The notes under the pieces: generated by a model
Told to the model about the DNA's origin: nothing
The model's input: only the letters and a program-made list of their open reading frames with translations
The model's database searches: none
Position numbers and translations under genes: made by a program
NCBI GenBank assembly: GCA_015057585.1
Contig: SVEF01000021.1
Location: 1 to 41,401, forward strand
DNA length: 41,401 bases
DNA from: Lachnospiraceae bacterium
GTDB taxonomy: Bacteria; Bacillota; Clostridia; Lachnospirales; Lachnospiraceae
Direction: 5' to 3'
Shown: positions 32,974 through 41,355 of the stretch, in pieces
Numbering within the stretch: the stretch's first letter is position 1
Layout of the letters: every line of letters starts with the position of its first letter

Positions 32974-34297
32974 TTTCGTTTTCCTCTTTCAATTTTTTTA
33001 ACCACTGTTTTTGTACTGCCTCATATCCCTGTTCAGAGCACTCATAGAAGGTTTCCCCTCGGAGTCCCTCCGGAAGATACGGTTGTCCGGAATAGTGATT
33101 TTTAAACACATGCGAATACTGATAGCCGATTCCGTGTCCCAGCTTTCCGGCATTTTTATAATGTGCATCCTGCAAATACGGCGGAATCGGGTCGGTACGT
33201 CTTGACTGTACCAGTTCCATCGCCTTATCAATGGCACAGATGGCGGAATTGCTCTTCGGCGCACATGCCACATAGGTTGCCGCCTGTGCAAGTACAATCC
33301 TTGCCTCCGGCATACCAAGCCGTTCTACCGCAAGCGCTGCGCTGGTCGCAACCACCAGGGCATTCGGATCGGCGTTGGATACATCCTCAGCCGCACAAAT
33401 CATAATCCGTCTTGCAATAAAGGCAACCTCTTCCCCTGCTGCCAGCATCCTTGCCAGATAATACACAGCCGCATCGGGGTCCGAGCCCCTCATGCTCTTT
33501 ATAAAAGCGGAGATGGTATCATAATGATTGTCCCCGTCTTTATCATATCGTAACACTCTTTTCTGGATACATTCCGAAGCCGTTTCCATTGTAATATGGA
33601 TGTTTCCGTCCGGAGAACGCTCCGTTGTCAGCACGCCCAGTTCAATCGCATTGAGTGCCGATCTGGCATCCCCGTTTGCCATATCTGCCAGAAAATCCAG
33701 TGCCTCTCCGGTAATATCTGCTCCGTATGCTCCGAGCCCCCGCTCCGTATCGGTTAACGCCCTCTGGATCAGCACCTTGATATCTTCTTTTTCGAGTGAC
33801 TTTAATTCGAAGATAATCGACCTGGAAATCAAAGCCCCGTTTACTTCAAAATACGGATTTTCGGTCGTCGCACCAATCAAAATTACCGTGCCGTCTTCCA
33901 CAAACGGAAGCAGGTAGTCCTGCTGCCCCTTGTTAAAACGGTGAATCTCATCCACAAACAAAATGGTGCGTTTTCCGTACATCCCAAGCCGTTCCTTAGC
34001 CCCGTGGATGACCTCTTCCATGTCTTTTTTCCCGGCCGAGGTCGCATTAATCTGTGTAAACTCTGCACTCGTTGTATTAGCGATTACCTTGGCCAGTGTC
34101 GTCTTTCCGGTGCCCGGCGGTCCGTAAAAGATGACAGAACTGATTTTGTCCGCCTTGATTGCCCGGTACAACAGTTTATCTTTTCCAATAATATGCTGCT
34201 GTCCCACCACCTCATCCAGCGTCTGCGGACGAAGCCTTGACGCAAGCGGAGATTCCTTTTCTTTTTTTACCTCATTCATGTATTCAAACAAATCCAT
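32966..34297 (-). CDS. rarA: replication-associated recombination protein RarA/MgsA
   Basis: This 443-aa AAA+ ATPase acts at stalled replication forks and belongs to the RarA/MgsA/WRNIP1 family. Walker A is GPPGTGKTT (59-67) and Walker B is ILFVDEIHRF, with D116/E117. Also present are GATTENPYFEVNGALISR (sensor 1) and the C-terminal clamp-loader-like domain with LARMLAAGEEVAFIARRI. The ATG at 34297 is preferred to an upstream frame start because GAAGGAG precedes it and homologues start MDLF. It follows yigZ by 41 bp. Confidence 0.95.
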   Translation of the reverse strand: MDLFEYMNEVKKEKESPLASRLRPQTLDEVVGQQHIIGKDKLLYRAIKADKISSVIFYGPPGTGKTTLAKVIANTTSAEFTQINATSAGKKDMEEVIHGAKERLGMYGKRTILFVDEIHRFNKGQQDYLLPFVEDGTVILIGATTENPYFEVNGALISRSIIFELKSLEKEDIKVLIQRALTDTERGLGAYGADITGEALDFLADMANGDARSALNAIELGVLTTERSPDGNIHITMETASECIQKRVLRYDKDGDNHYDTISAFIKSMRGSDPDAAVYYLARMLAAGEEVAFIARRIMICAAEDVSNADPNALVVATSAALAVERLGMPEARIVLAQAATYVACAPKSNSAICAIDKAMELVQSRRTDPIPPYLQDAHYKNAGKLGHGIGYQYSHVFKNHYSGQPYLPEGLRGETFYECSEQGYEAVQKQWLKKLKEENENG

Positions 34298-34338
34298 GCA
34301 GTTAACTCCTTCATTTATCAGCATCCGTCGCCAAACGC

Positions 34339-35001
34339 CTACCGGTTTTCCTCAAACAACAGTACCTCTCCGTCCACATCGGCAAACCAAAGTTCTTCTT
34401 TCACTGAAATATCCGCTCTCCCGGAAGTAGCCTCTGTTACCTTTTTGATAAATCCGTCCTGTTCTGCCGGTGTCACCAGCACGCAGGCCGTTACCACATC
34501 GGTATAATCCGTAGAAAGCATTGTGTACCCACCGGTTGCAACCAGATACTGAATCTTTCCGATGCCGTTATAATCCGTCACAATCTGAATCTTTTTCCCA
34601 AACTGTTTGGTAATGACGGTACTGTTTTCCAGCCCCGCCTTTACTGCCGCCTGATACGCCCTTACCAGTCCGCCGGTTCCTAAAAGCACACCGCCAAAAT
34701 AACGAGTCACAACCACACAGACATTATGGATACCTTCGTTAAGCAACACATCAAGCATCGGCCTGCCTGCCGTTTTTTGCGGTTCCCCGTCATCACTGCA
34801 CCGCTCCAGTTCATGATTCAGTCCTACCGTATATGCAGAACAATTATGTCTGGCATCCCAGTACTTTTTCTTCGTCGCTTCAATGAATGCGAGAGCCGTT
34901 TCCTCATCCTCGCACGGAATGACAGTTGCAATAAATCTCGACTTCTTCTCTATGATTTCACCCACACCGCCCTGATAGACGGTTTTGTACTGCTTATCCA
35001 T
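34339..35001 (-). CDS. yigZ: YigZ/IMPACT family protein
   Basis: This 220-aa protein has the UPF0029/IMPACT N-terminal domain (about 18-125), with EKKSRFIATVIPCEDEE, KKYWDARHNCSAYTVG and DDGEPQKTAGRPMLDVL. A DUF1949 C-terminal domain (about 140-200) follows. Bacterial relatives bind nucleic acid or ribosome-associated factors, but the exact role is unclear. The ATG at 35001 with GGAG 9 bases upstream is chosen; the upstream extension of the frame overlaps the DUF4250 gene in another frame and is not coding. It lies 22 bp after the DUF4250 gene. Confidence 0.9.
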   Translation of the reverse strand: MDKQYKTVYQGGVGEIIEKKSRFIATVIPCEDEETALAFIEATKKKYWDARHNCSAYTVGLNHELERCSDDGEPQKTAGRPMLDVLLNEGIHNVCVVVTRYFGGVLLGTGGLVRAYQAAVKAGLENSTVITKQFGKKIQIVTDYNGIGKIQYLVATGGYTMLSTDYTDVVTACVLVTPAEQDGFIKKVTEATSGRADISVKEELWFADVDGEVLLFEENR

Positions 35002-35023
35002 ATACTCTCTGTCTCCGATATTT

Positions 35024-35200
35024 TTATAAGAAACGGTTTGTGTCCGCGTCATACCGGAATCCTGCAGCAGACAACGCCTGCTCCAGTTCCGCACGGTCCA
35101 GATCCAGATCCTCACAGAGCGCATCCAAATCCGCATAAAAATCTCTCAGTTTCAGATTAATCACACTGTATAACATTACCGGGTCCTTTGGTAATTCCAT
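35024..35200 (-). CDS. DUF4250 small protein
   Basis: This 58-aa protein starts MELPKDPVMLYSVINLKLRD, matching the start of DUF4250 proteins of Firmicutes, and ends with FRYDADTNRFL. It is probably a small helical cytoplasmic protein; function is unknown. The ATG at 35200 has an AAAGGAG site, and a clear promoter (35251-35279) lies upstream. It is the first gene of DUF4250-yigZ-rarA. Confidence 0.88.
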   Translation of the reverse strand: MELPKDPVMLYSVINLKLRDFYADLDALCEDLDLDRAELEQALSAAGFRYDADTNRFL

Positions 35201-35250
35201 CTCACACGCTCCTTTTTCTGCATCTTTCTACCATCTCACAGGTAACAGAT

Positions 35251-35279
35251 ATTATACCATATTCCCGCCACCGATTCAA
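35251..35279 (-). promoter_or_regulatory. sigma-A promoter of the DUF4250-yigZ-rarA operon
   Basis: On the minus strand TTGAAT (35274-35279) and TATAAT (35251-35256) are 17 bp apart, 50 bp before the ATG at 35200. Confidence 0.85.
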
Positions 35280-35391
35280 GCAAAGCAGTTTTATGGGAAA
35301 AAGTTTTATAAACTCTTTCTTTTTGTTCCATACTTTAGATTAAAAGAAGCGGATGAAACACTTTTGTAATAAAATCTACACAGTCTTTTGA

Positions 35392-35420
35392 TTGAATAAC
35401 AGCATAACATTTGGTATAAT
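35392..35420 (+). promoter_or_regulatory. sigma-A promoter of the penicillin-binding protein gene
   Basis: TTGAAT (35392-35397) and TATAAT (35415-35420) are 17 bp apart. The leader is about 70 bases. The divergent spacer between this and the DUF4250 promoter (35280-35391) shows nothing else. Confidence 0.85.
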
Positions 35421-35495
35421 TTATTTGAATTATGCAGATTACTCTTCCCTTTGCGGGATTGAAATTTTGAGAATATATTTGGAAAGGAACTTTCT

Positions 35496-38372
35496 ATGGA
35501 CTTTAGTAAAGCAGCAGTCAACAAAAAACTGCGACAGTTAAAAACGACAACTACCCGCCTTTCGACCAAGGTAAACATCTCCGTGTTCCGCTTGTTCGTT
35601 GTCTTTATCGTATTTATTGCCATCGTAGGCGTCATGGCGGGACTCGGCACGTTGGAAGGATTGATTGCGTCCGCCCCGGACGTTAGTAATATCAACGTTG
35701 TCCCAACCGGATACACAACCAAGTTTTATTACACGGACGGTACCATCTCACAGACGTTGGTCGGTGCCGGCGGTAACCGTGAATACGTTACCATTGACCA
35801 AATTCCGCTCCATGTCCAAAATGCATTTATCGCAATTGAAGATGAACGCTTCCGCGAACATGACGGCATTGATGTACGAAGCATCTTCCGTGCTTCCGTC
35901 GAATTACTGACGGCAGGCTCATTGCAAAGCGGCGCCAGTACCATTACCCAGCAGCTTTTGAAAAACCAGATCTTTGGCGGAGGTAATGAAGATAGTTCCA
36001 TCAATAAAGTGGTCCGGAAAATTCAGGAACAGTACCTTGCCATCCAGCTAGAAAACACCCTGGATAAAGATACTATCCTGGAATATTATTTAAACACCAT
36101 TAATCTCGGCCAAGGTGCTTACGGTCTCCAGATGGCATCCCAGACTTACTTTGGCAAGGATGTCGGTGATCTGACAATTTCCGAGGCGGCTGTACTTGCC
36201 TGCCTGCCAAAATCTCCAACCAATATGAATCCGGTGACCAATATAGAGGAAAACATGGAACGCCGTGACACCGTATTATGGATGATGCACAAACTTGGAT
36301 TCATCACAGACGAAGAATATAAAACGGCACTGGATGACACCGAATCCGTTTATATGCGAATCGCTTCCTATGTGCAGTCCACTTCCGACGTGGCATACTA
36401 TAGTTACTTTACCGATGAACTGATTACACAGTTAATGGAAGATTTACAGACAAAATTAGGTTACAGTGCCTCCCAGGCCTCCGCCCTAATCTATACCGGC
36501 GGCCTCAGGGTATACACTACACAGGATCGTCAGATTCAGGAAATCTGCGACAATGTTGTTTCCAATCCAAGTATGTATCCTGCCATCGGAGAGGGTTCCA
36601 CTTATGATGTTTCCTATGCACTCTCCGTGCTCAAAGCGGACGGCACTACCATTCATTATCAGTTGAGCGATTTCATCAAATTCCATAATTCCTTCCGGGA
36701 TCATGAAGACATTATTACCGTCCGTATCGTCGGCGGTGTTTATAATCTGCTCTGTGCCGATATGGAATTCATGCAAACCTGTGTGGACGAATTCCGCACT
36801 GCAAAAGTAGAAGAAGGAGATAAAATCCTTGGCGAAAAAATGGTACCTACCATACAGCCACAGGTTTCTTTGTCTATCATGGACCAGAAAACCGGTGCTG
36901 TTGTTGCCTTAGTCGGCGGTCGCGGTGAAAAAACCGGTAACCGTACCTTAAACCGTGCCACTACCACTGTTCGTCAGGTAGGTTCCACCTTTAAGGTATT
37001 AGCTGCATTCCTCCCTGCCATCGACTGCGGGGAAATGACACTGGCTACACCGATTGATGACAGCCCGTTCTTCTATCCGGGGACTACAAAGGAAGTGACG
37101 AACTGGTACACCAAAAAGCCGCCTTTTATGGGACTGCAGACGGTACGTCGCGCCATCTCTTACTCCATGAACATCCTGGCAGTTAAGACATTACAGCAGG
37201 TGACTCCACAGGTTGGTTTCCAGTATCTGAAAAAACTCGGTTTTACTACCCTTGTTGAATATCAGGTAAGACCGGATGGCACCTCGTATTCCGACGTTAA
37301 CCTTCCGCTTGCACTTGGTGGTCTGACTAACGGCGTTTCCAATATTGAAATGACGGCTGCGTTTGCCTCCATTGCAAACGGCGGTGTTTACAACGCTCCT
37401 CACTATTATACCAAAGTATTGGATCACGACGGCAACGTTCTGTTAGAGAATGTTACCTATTCGAAACAGGTGATGAAAACTTCTACTGCCTATCTGCTTA
37501 CCAGCGCCATGGAAGACATTACTGTTTCCGGCTTAAGTTCCAATACCCAGGTAAAATTTGAAGACTATGACATGCCGGTAGCCGGAAAAACCGGAACCAC
37601 CACCGGTCCTATCGACCGCTGGTTCTGTGGCTACACACCATATTACACTTGTTCCATTTGGACCGGTTTTGACAACAACTATCCACTGGTAAATGCAAAA
37701 CAGAACATTATCTGGCGTACCATTATGGAAACCATTCACGTAGAAAAAGAACTGGCCTATAAAGAATTTGACATTCCGGATTCTATTTTAACGGCGAAAG
37801 TTTGTACCAAATCCGGAAAACTTGCCATCACCGGAATTTGTGATGCTTATGCCGGTGGCTCTACCGTAAAAACCGAGTATTTTGCAAAAGGTACTGTTCC
37901 GACCGAATACTGTGACTGCCACGTCAAGGCCGTCATCTGTACCGACAGCGGTCACCTTGCCATTGAGGGCAGATGTACCAATACGAAGGAACAAGTGCTT
38001 TTGATTAAGGATGAACCAATCATCTATCGTCCAACCGAATTGGATAAAACAACCGCAGCACCGACTCCTACTCCGGAAGGTTATATCCCGACAGAGGAAG
38101 AAATGAAGGAAGAAAACATCAAAACACTGTACGAATATACCACGTCGGACACAAAATATATTCTTCCTACAGAATTCTGTGAACTGCATGCTGTCATTGA
38201 AACACCTGAAATTCCGGTCGAGCCGGACCTTGGCGGATTCCCGGGAATGGAAGACATTCTTCCGAACCTGACGCCAACGCTGCAACCGACCGAAAACACC
38301 GGTGAAATTCCGTCACCGACACCATCGCCGACGCCATCACCGATTGGCGGAAACGCATTTCAACCCCACTAA
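35496..38372 (+). CDS. class A penicillin-binding protein (transglycosylase/transpeptidase)
   Basis: This 958-aa membrane enzyme polymerises and cross-links peptidoglycan outside the cell. One membrane helix lies at about 28-52. The GT51 transglycosylase domain (about 75-250) has catalytic E115 in IEDERFREHDGID, and GASTITQQLLKN. The transpeptidase domain (about 455-740) has the active serine S497 in STFK, SMN at 557-559 and KTGTT at 698. A long C-terminal tail has two Cys-rich repeats (about 768-840) and ends in Pro/Thr/Ser repeats, like the linker of the DUF4015 protein. The ATG at 35496 follows GGAAAGGAAC. A terminator shared with spoVAE follows. Confidence 0.95.
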   Translation: MDFSKAAVNKKLRQLKTTTTRLSTKVNISVFRLFVVFIVFIAIVGVMAGLGTLEGLIASAPDVSNINVVPTGYTTKFYYTDGTISQTLVGAGGNREYVTIDQIPLHVQNAFIAIEDERFREHDGIDVRSIFRASVELLTAGSLQSGASTITQQLLKNQIFGGGNEDSSINKVVRKIQEQYLAIQLENTLDKDTILEYYLNTINLGQGAYGLQMASQTYFGKDVGDLTISEAAVLACLPKSPTNMNPVTNIEENMERRDTVLWMMHKLGFITDEEYKTALDDTESVYMRIASYVQSTSDVAYYSYFTDELITQLMEDLQTKLGYSASQASALIYTGGLRVYTTQDRQIQEICDNVVSNPSMYPAIGEGSTYDVSYALSVLKADGTTIHYQLSDFIKFHNSFRDHEDIITVRIVGGVYNLLCADMEFMQTCVDEFRTAKVEEGDKILGEKMVPTIQPQVSLSIMDQKTGAVVALVGGRGEKTGNRTLNRATTTVRQVGSTFKVLAAFLPAIDCGEMTLATPIDDSPFFYPGTTKEVTNWYTKKPPFMGLQTVRRAISYSMNILAVKTLQQVTPQVGFQYLKKLGFTTLVEYQVRPDGTSYSDVNLPLALGGLTNGVSNIEMTAAFASIANGGVYNAPHYYTKVLDHDGNVLLENVTYSKQVMKTSTAYLLTSAMEDITVSGLSSNTQVKFEDYDMPVAGKTGTTTGPIDRWFCGYTPYYTCSIWTGFDNNYPLVNAKQNIIWRTIMETIHVEKELAYKEFDIPDSILTAKVCTKSGKLAITGICDAYAGGSTVKTEYFAKGTVPTEYCDCHVKAVICTDSGHLAIEGRCTNTKEQVLLIKDEPIIYRPTELDKTTAAPTPTPEGYIPTEEEMKEENIKTLYEYTTSDTKYILPTEFCELHAVIETPEIPVEPDLGGFPGMEDILPNLTPTLQPTENTGEIPSPTPSPTPSPIGGNAFQPH

Positions 38373-38382
38373 GGTAAAACAT

Positions 38383-38426
38383 AAAAAGGATGTTGCACTT
38401 CACAAACATGCAACATCCTTTTCTTT
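38383..38426. terminator. bidirectional terminator between pbp and spoVAE
   Basis: A perfect 12-bp stem (38386-38397 with 38409-38420) with an 11-base loop has A-rich and T-rich flanks on both sides, TTCTTT on plus and TTTTTATG on minus. It serves the convergent pbp and spoVAE genes. Confidence 0.88.
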
Positions 38427-38793
38427 ACTTTTCTCCGGCAGTCTTTATCTTAGGCTGGAAAATCACCGATGCAATATATCCAAAAATCAACGCCGCCGAG
38501 ATACCGACTGCAGACGAAGTGAAGCCTCCTTTAAAAATTCCGATAAAGCCATCCTCATCCACTGCCTTTTTTACTCCTTCAAATAAGGTGTGTCCAAATC
38601 CGGTAAGCGGAACGGTTGCTCCCGCACCGGCAAACTCTTTCCATGGTCCGTATATTCCAAAGAAACTCAACACGGAACCTAAAATAACTAAAATTACCAT
38701 CACACGTCCCGGCAACAGTTTCGTCTTGTCCATCAGAATCTGCACCAGAGCGCAGGTAATTCCACCTGTTATAAATGCTGTAATATAATCCAT
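38425..38793 (-). CDS. spoVAE: stage V sporulation protein AE
   Basis: This 122-aa membrane protein is SpoVAE (the SpoVAEb type), part of the SpoVA channel that moves dipicolinic acid into the forespore and out at germination. About four hydrophobic segments and the motifs FITGGITCALVQILMD, GATVPLTGFGHTLFEGV and DGFIGIFKGGFT are typical. The ATG at 38793 is chosen because AAGGAG, lying in the end of spoVAD, is 7-8 bases upstream; it starts 2 bp after the spoVAD stop. Its natural promoter would lie upstream of spoVAC/spoVAD, which are now separated from it by an inserted element. Confidence 0.92.
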   Translation of the reverse strand: MDYITAFITGGITCALVQILMDKTKLLPGRVMVILVILGSVLSFFGIYGPWKEFAGAGATVPLTGFGHTLFEGVKKAVDEDGFIGIFKGGFTSSAVGISAALIFGYIASVIFQPKIKTAGEK

Positions 38794-38795
38794 CC

Positions 38796-39203
38796 TCACT
38801 GCTCCTTCCATTCCAACGCAACTGCATGAGCAATTCCGGGAACCGTATCACCTTCATTTGCACTGACAGACGATAGCAGTGCACCTGTCGGTACAAACAA
38901 TACCCGTTTCCATTTCTGTTCCTTCAGACATTGCAAAATGTAGCCTGCCAGCGTCACTGCCGCGCATCCGCATCCGCTTCCTCCACTGTGTACATCCTGG
39001 GATTTCAAATCGTAAATCGTCAGTCCACAGTCCATGTGCTGTTTTGTAATGTCATACCCTTTGGCCTTCAACAGGTCAAGCAAAATTTCAGAACCCACCA
39101 CACCAAGGTCTCCCGTAATGATTTTGTCATAGTGTTCCGGCAAAACCCCTAAATCGTTCAAATGCGTAGATATCGTAGAAGCAGCTGCCGGGGAAGATGT
39201 CAA
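38796..39203 (-). pseudogene. spoVAD: 3' part of spoVAD, separated from its 5' part by an inserted element
   Basis: About 135 codons match the C-terminal part of SpoVAD (normally about 340 aa), a thiolase-fold protein that binds dipicolinic acid. Recognisable parts are HLNDLGVLPEHYDKIITGDLG, QDVHSGGSGCGCAAVTLAGYIL and RVLFVPTGALLSSVSANEG. Homology begins at the PAAAST corresponding to MAPAA of intact proteins. Upstream the frame continues into unrelated sequence (AKKVEKIYCP) toward the recombinase stop. The only start, TTG at 39203, has no ribosome site. The other part should lie beyond the right edge, on the far side of the element. It may be rebuilt by excision, so pseudogene is a provisional label. 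Confidence 0.9.
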
Positions 39204-39272
39204 GATAGGACAATAAATTTTTTCAACTTTTTTTGCAAAACTATAGCCACCCCAACCGGAGTGGCCACAGCC
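39190..39272. other. left end of the integrated element (probable att site)
   Basis: The break in spoVAD homology lies near 39190-39200 and the recombinase stop is at 39273, so one attachment-site half must lie here. The crossover bases cannot be fixed without the other end. Large serine recombinases exchange at a 2-bp core; several candidate dinucleotides are present. Confidence 0.7.
39246..39265 (-). terminator. hairpin after the recombinase gene
   Basis: On the minus strand GCCACTCC pairs with GGGGTGGC (one G-U pair) around GGTT, 7 bp after the stop codon, followed by TATAGTTTT. It probably ends recombinase transcription and shields the spoVAD fragment from it. Confidence 0.7.
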
Positions 39273-40976
39273 TTATGCACTCAACAGTGCCTTTTTCTTT
39301 ACTTCTTCACTCAATGCACTTGCATTGTTCTCGATAAACTCCTTTGCCATCAAGAACGGGCTCTGGAACTTAAAATCAATGTGGATATCACCACCCTCAT
39401 AAACGAAAATATTATCAATCAGTGACACCACCAAATCCCTTGTAAGCGTATCGACATTCTTAAACTTCATGAAATTCTGAATGTACTCATTTGCGGAATC
39501 CTGCCCCTTTTCCACTTCTGCCATCTGCATATTTATATTTCGGATACGGACACGAGCATCTTCCCTCTGTGCTTCAAACTTCGCTTTCAGCTTCTGATAC
39601 TCTTCTGCAGTAATCATACCGGCTTTCCAGTCCGGGTACAAATCAAGCATCAGCTTCTCCGCATTTGCTTCCTCTTTCTTCGCCTGCTCCAACTGCTTCT
39701 GCAGCTTTCCGCTCTGCGTATTAACAGCAGCACTCTTATTAATTACATCAATCGCCTGCTTCATATCCACCGCAAGCTGAATCTGCATCTGAATTGCCGC
39801 AAGCACTGCTTCTTCCACCTTTTCCAAACGAACCGAATGCTTTGTGCATGCACCCTTATCCAACTTCTTAAACGTGGAGCACACGTAATACCGATACATA
39901 CCGTATGACTGCTTAATCTGCTTACGGTTCATTGCCTTGCCACAATCAGCACATCGCATCAGCCCTGCAAAAATGTTCATCGTCGTTTCTCCCGGAGTCG
40001 TTCTTGTTCTCCTGCTCATGATAGACTGTGCCTTATCAAATAACTCCCGGCTCACAATCGGCTCATGTGTTCCCTCGACAATAATCCACTTATCTTCCGG
40101 TTGTCTCTGCGCTACCTGCACCTTGTAACTCTTTATCTTGTTGACACCCTGCACCATATCGCCTACATACATCCGATTGGTAAGAATGCGTCTTAGCGTT
40201 CCGTCGCTCCATAAACCATCGTTAATCTTGATTTGCGGATGCCGGTACGAAAACCCTTTGGCTTCCTTGTATGCCGTAGGATTTAGGATATGCATTGCAT
40301 TCAGCTTCTTTGCCAAACCAATCAAACTGGTACCTTCCACAAACCACTGGAAGATGTCTCTGACTACCTCAGCCGCCTCCGGGTCTGGAACCAAATGGTT
40401 ATGGTCATTCGGGTCTTTCATGTATCCATAGCAAGCAAAGGAACCAATATGCTTGCCCTGCTTACGCTTCATATCCAACGAACTTCTAACCTTATTGGAA
40501 ATATCACGGCAATATTCATCGTTAATCAAATTCTTAAACGGTACCATGATATTGTTCATCGACTGCGGATTCTTGTAACTATCCACATTATCCGTAATCG
40601 AAATGAAACGCACATCCAAGAGTGGAAACACTCTCTCAAAGTAATGACCGGAATCAATATAATTTCGTCCAAATCTCGACAAATCCTTTACAATTACACA
40701 GTCAACACGTTTTTTCAGAATGTCTTCTTCCATTCTTCTAAACTCCGGACGGTCAAAAGTTGTACCGGACCATCCATCATCCACATATACATCAAAAATC
40801 TCAATATCCGGCTCCAATCTTACGAACTCTGCCAACAATTCTTTCTGATTTACGATACTGTCGCTTTCACTCTTGTCACCGTCTTCTCTCGATAAACGCA
40901 CATAAAGAGCCGCCTGCCATATCTTCATATCGCAAGCCAGCTCTTTTCCTCTTGTTTCTAAACCTCTATATTCCAT
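39273..40976 (-). CDS. large serine site-specific recombinase (TnpX/TndX type)
   Basis: This 567-aa protein has an N-terminal resolvase domain (about 20-165) with catalytic Ser29 in YVRLSRED, DDGWSGTTFDRPEFRRM and KDLSRFGRNYIDSGHY. A recombinase domain (about 190-300) and a zinc ribbon with MRCADCGKAM and later Cys residues (about 335-380) follow. A coiled coil (about 410-500) and a C-terminal domain of the DUF4368 type complete it. Such enzymes integrate and excise elements, with directionality often set by a partner protein. The ATG at 40976, with GGAGG upstream, is preferred to an in-frame GTG five codons earlier. Its promoter is at 41069-41097. Confidence 0.95.
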   Translation of the reverse strand: MEYRGLETRGKELACDMKIWQAALYVRLSREDGDKSESDSIVNQKELLAEFVRLEPDIEIFDVYVDDGWSGTTFDRPEFRRMEEDILKKRVDCVIVKDLSRFGRNYIDSGHYFERVFPLLDVRFISITDNVDSYKNPQSMNNIMVPFKNLINDEYCRDISNKVRSSLDMKRKQGKHIGSFACYGYMKDPNDHNHLVPDPEAAEVVRDIFQWFVEGTSLIGLAKKLNAMHILNPTAYKEAKGFSYRHPQIKINDGLWSDGTLRRILTNRMYVGDMVQGVNKIKSYKVQVAQRQPEDKWIIVEGTHEPIVSRELFDKAQSIMSRRTRTTPGETTMNIFAGLMRCADCGKAMNRKQIKQSYGMYRYYVCSTFKKLDKGACTKHSVRLEKVEEAVLAAIQMQIQLAVDMKQAIDVINKSAAVNTQSGKLQKQLEQAKKEEANAEKLMLDLYPDWKAGMITAEEYQKLKAKFEAQREDARVRIRNINMQMAEVEKGQDSANEYIQNFMKFKNVDTLTRDLVVSLIDNIFVYEGGDIHIDFKFQSPFLMAKEFIENNASALSEEVKKKALLSA

Positions 40977-41046
40977 AGCAAAATCCTCCACTTCACATCA
41001 GACAAAACATAAGTTTCATTGTCCCATACGAAATGGCGATGCTATG

Positions 41047-41071
41047 ACTTCAATATCTACACACTTGAAGT
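41047..41071. promoter_or_regulatory. putative operator over the recombinase promoter
   Basis: A perfect 7-bp inverted repeat (ACTTCAA 41047-41053, TTGAAGT 41065-41071) with 11 bp between overlaps the end of the -10 box and the likely start site. A repressor bound here would block the recombinase. No candidate repressor is in the window. Confidence 0.5.
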
Positions 41072-41097
41072 ATAACACCGCCATCTGATTTTTTCAA
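41069..41097 (-). promoter_or_regulatory. sigma-A-type promoter of the recombinase
   Basis: On the minus strand TTGAAA (41092-41097) and TATACT (41069-41074) are 17 bp apart. It resembles a vegetative promoter, not an obvious sigma-E or sigma-K one. The leader would be about 85 bases. Confidence 0.75.
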
Positions 41098-41127
41098 CCG
41101 ATTCCGTAAGATTTTCTGTGGAAATTT

Positions 41128-41355
41128 TTAGCACCGTGCTTGGAGCACACCATGCAGTGCATTCTGCAGTGTCGCATCCGTATTCGCCCATCCCATTTCA
41201 ACTACGGTATTTCCAACGCGAAATCTGTTCGTCTCCTTTACCTGACTCATAAAAACCGCTGTTCTCTCAGCCGGTGGCAGTGTACCATCAATTTGAATCT
41301 CACGAATGTCAGGTAATTCCTCTCTGTTTTGACAAATCACTTTTACGTTTTCCAT
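41128..41355 (-). CDS. small conserved element protein (DUF6870-like)
   Basis: This 75-aa protein reads MENVKVICQNREELPDIREI at the start and contains LPPAERTAVFMSQVKETNRFRVGNTVVE. This layout resembles small proteins (DUF6870) often found just upstream of serine recombinases in Lachnospiraceae elements. Function is unknown; a recombination-directionality role is possible but not shown. The ATG at 41355 follows AAGGAG. It is upstream of the recombinase promoter. The remaining 46 bp to the edge hold nothing that I can support. Confidence 0.6.
   Translation of the reverse strand: MENVKVICQNREELPDIREIQIDGTLPPAERTAVFMSQVKETNRFRVGNTVVEMGWANTDATLQNALHGVLQARC

Noticed and set aside
34998-35136. N-terminal extension of YigZ (45 residues)
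   Set aside because: It overlaps the DUF4250 gene in another frame, is rich in Arg/Trp, and the internal ATG has a good ribosome site.
39199-39203. TTG as a real start for the spoVAD fragment
   Set aside because: There is no ribosome site, and the TTG lies at the element junction, outside spoVAD homology.
40977-40991. GTG start for the recombinase
   Set aside because: The GGAGG overlapping this GTG is placed to serve the ATG five codons later.
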